Positions 62,101 to 64,000 of a stretch of 64,000 nt of DNA are shown here, in pieces (position 1 is the first letter of the stretch; each line of letters opens with the position of its first letter). This stretch comes from Sporothrix humicola (Eukaryota > Ascomycota > Sordariomycetes > Ophiostomatales > Ophiostomataceae): contig WNYE01000001.1 in the NCBI GenBank assembly GCA_021396245.1, positions 868,001 through 932,000 of the forward strand. The letters are read 5' to 3'. The notes under the pieces are model-generated. The model was given only the letters and a program-made list of their open reading frames with translations. It made no database searches and was not told the DNA's origin. The position numbers and the translations under genes were made by a program.

Positions 62101-63626
62101 CCACTTCCTTCTCATCCTCGAGTTCCCTGCAATGCGTCTGCACGAGGTGTTCCGTCGCCTCGTTCTTGGTGTCGAATTCCTTCATGCAGGCAGGGCACGG
62201 CCAGGTCTTTTTGATCCGATGCGATTCCAGCTCGTGACGGTACCATTCGTCGCGTTGCGCATAGGTCTCCTGGGCGCTGAAGCACTTGTCGAATGTGCAC
62301 AAGTATGGCTCCAGGTCGTCGAGCAGATGCTGATTCCAGTCCTCCTCCGTCTTGATCTTCCCGCCAGCCTCGAGATCGTAGCCGCAAAAATTGCAAGTAA
62401 ACAACTGTGTCTTGCCCTTTGGCAGCTCCGTGAGTTGCAGTGGCATTTTTGGGAAGAGAGCCTCTCTTGCTGGCGGCTGTTGCAGCATCTCACTGCCCTG
62501 CATGTTGAACTTTTTCGAGTTGAAAGTCGCCATCGTCGCCAGTGTCGTCGCAGATTCCGCACGGGTCAGCCTTGGTGCGATAGACTCCACGTCAAAGAGC
62601 GATGTCGTCTCAGAATGTGCCGTGCTGCTCGCCGCCGCCGACATCAGTGGCAGAAACATTGGGGCCTTTTGTACCGGTTGGCGTCGTTCTGGCTTCAGGG
62701 TCGGCTTCTGGAAGTTGAATGCGTCTTGTGCGACGTCGTGATGATGCGACTTCTTGGCCCCTTTCTTTGCGATATGGATCTTGCCGTCCTGCTGGATTTG
62801 TTCCTGGACGACCATCTGGGCTATACGCCGTTTCCAGTTTGCGCGGCCGAGACGTGTCTTGAGAATGCTCGATGCTGACGGGAACTCGAGCTTTGCGCGC
62901 TCAATATCCAATTGGTCGCTGACGTCGCTCGTGTTGCTGATGCTGGACGAATAGGTGTCGATATCTTGCGGATATGGCCGGTCGAGACTGGGACCCAGCA
63001 TGATCAGATTCTCGACGCTCCGCTCAATAAAATCAAAGACGTCGGCAAGCATCTCGAGAAGATCGGCTGTCTGCTCGTCGTCCAGCGCCGGGCCATCAAC
63101 AGCCACCGGGACCATCTCGTCTCGGCTACCAGTCCCATCCTCGTTGTCGGGGAGCGCTGTGATGGGTGGTAGAGATCGATCGCCTGGACCATCTGTGACT
63201 CGGTTTGACCATTCTTGAAGCTTCTCATCCTCCAACAATTGAAGTGCTACACGAGGTCAGTATTTAAAATAGACTCAAGGTAGAAAATACTCCTTTAGTC
63301 CACATACCCTCGTCGAGAGACGCTTGGAGCTCCTGCAGAGCCTCGACAACCGTCTCGTGGAGATCTTTTGACTTGCGCAGCTTGTAGTCTAATGTCTGGT
63401 CTTCGGCTCCCGTCTCGTGTCCCCATGTCGTAAGTCGTGCGAATGCATCGTCGAGATCTTGGTTTTGTGACTCTGTTTCGGGTAACAGTTGTGCAAACGG
63501 TATGAAGTTGGAGCAGAGCTTGTTGAATGTTTGCGACGCGTTCTCGTAGCGAGCTGCAATGACCGCTTTCACGATACCTGGTCTCCTCTTGCCGAGAGCA
63601 TCGTACATGTGTGTCGGCTTGTCCAT
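59114..63626 (-). CDS. NLR (STAND) protein: C2H2 zinc fingers, NB-ARC, TPR
   Basis: Predicted signal-transducing ATPase of 1462 residues; fungal proteins of this class are implicated in self/non-self recognition and cell death. Exons are 63626-63308, 63246-60585 and 60521-59114. The two introns (61 and 63 nt) have GTATGT/GTAAGT donors and ACTGAC/ACTAAC branches. Residues about 1-130 are helical and include EALQELQASLDEALQLLEDE. Cys/His pairs follow at about 391-449 (CNFCGYDLE ... CTFDKCF ... RHELESH), 457-478 (CPACMKEF ... HLVQTH) and 509-528 (CPLCG ... HIGRH), the acuF-like C2H2 arrangement of fungal NLRs. The NB-ARC has Walker A GEGGMGKT (722-729), Walker B WLMVLDNVD (796-804), GSILITTR (822-829), GLP (890-892) and YTVHRLLQ (1019-1026) in the MHD position. 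The remainder is TPR-like helices. All ATPase residues are present. ATG 63626 is the first in frame. Confidence 0.93.
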
Positions 63627-64000
63627 CGCACGTGCGTTTGAATGAGAAATCAACAAACACGAGTTCTTTCACAAAGAAAGACGGATGGTGATGATATCTT
63701 CTGTGTATGAAGGTTGACGTGCAAGTGACATGTGCTGTTGTCCACCTCGGGACCCACGTCGGTTGATACGTTGGTGCGATACAGATAAGTTGGCACCGCC
63801 CTGCTTGTAAGTTGCGCAAGGCTAGCGGGGTCACACCTTCCCCGGGTACTTGTTGATGAAAGAAAACCACCAGCTGTTCAAGCCAACATGCGAAGGGCGG
63901 CGGCTTCCGACCGTGGTCAAACAGGGCTGGCTGTATTGATTTCAAATTCCAATGTGTAAATCCAGGAGGTCGGGCTGGAAAAGAGGTGCCTTTGTGTCTT
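63627..64000. other. Upstream flank of the NLR gene
   Basis: This stretch should hold the NLR promoter and leader. An open frame here on the minus strand (63945 downward) runs into the NLR first exon in a different frame, has no ATG-supported coding signal, and is not called. Confidence 0.35.

Noticed and set aside
63295..63945. 216-codon minus-strand frame at the right end
   Set aside because: It overlaps NLR exon 1 in another frame, while the NLR frame is confirmed by splice continuity into the NB-ARC exon.

Overview
The window is nuclear DNA of a filamentous ascomycete (Pezizomycotina, most likely Sordariomycetes; I cannot name the genus). The signs are short spliceosomal introns (61-160 nt for most) with GTRNGT donors and CTAAC/CTGAC branch points, GC-rich coding sequence inside AT-richer intergenic DNA, a Clr5-domain regulator, a fungal STAND/NLR protein, and a Tc1-like element with C-to-T decay of the RIP type. 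Gene density is very low: seven intact protein genes fit in 64 kb, several separated by 4-22 kb of apparently non-coding DNA.

Left part (1-24 kb). A bZIP transcription factor on the minus strand (124-2113) lies back to back with a plus-strand gene for an AT-hook protein (10005-11699), with 7.9 kb between them. After two decayed coding stretches (about 12.5-12.8 and 13.2-13.95 kb) comes an intronless membrane-anchored short-chain dehydrogenase (14342-15490). Its 3' flank carries a small insertion that ends in poly(A) and is flanked by 11-bp direct repeats. The ribosome-biogenesis gene SDA1 (24140-21051, minus) has five exons; one of its introns needs a GC-AG splice pair.

Middle (24.1-46.5 kb). 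This is a 22-kb stretch in which I find no convincing gene. It is rich in homopyrimidine runs and holds most of the window's copies of the palindromic motif TACGGAGTA. It ends at a large plus-strand gene (46456-50572) for a Clr5-domain protein with a long His/Gln/Pro-rich region and ankyrin-type repeats. The pyrimidine-rich DNA just upstream probably includes its promoter and leader.

Right part (50.6-64 kb) looks accessory. It has a small two-exon gene of unknown function (55085-54476), a strongly AT-rich, stop-riddled Tc1/mariner-type relic bounded by inverted repeats (about 56500-57910), and a three-exon NLR gene (63626-59114) for a 1462-residue protein with C2H2-type zinc fingers, an NB-ARC ATPase and C-terminal TPR-like helices. 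No operons are expected here. The genes do not form one pathway: they are chromatin/transcription regulators, a housekeeping ribosome factor, a dehydrogenase and an NLR.

All coordinates come from reading the sequence. Splice sites were placed by hand from donor, branch and acceptor motifs and reading-frame continuity. Family names rest on recognised motifs, not on database searches.
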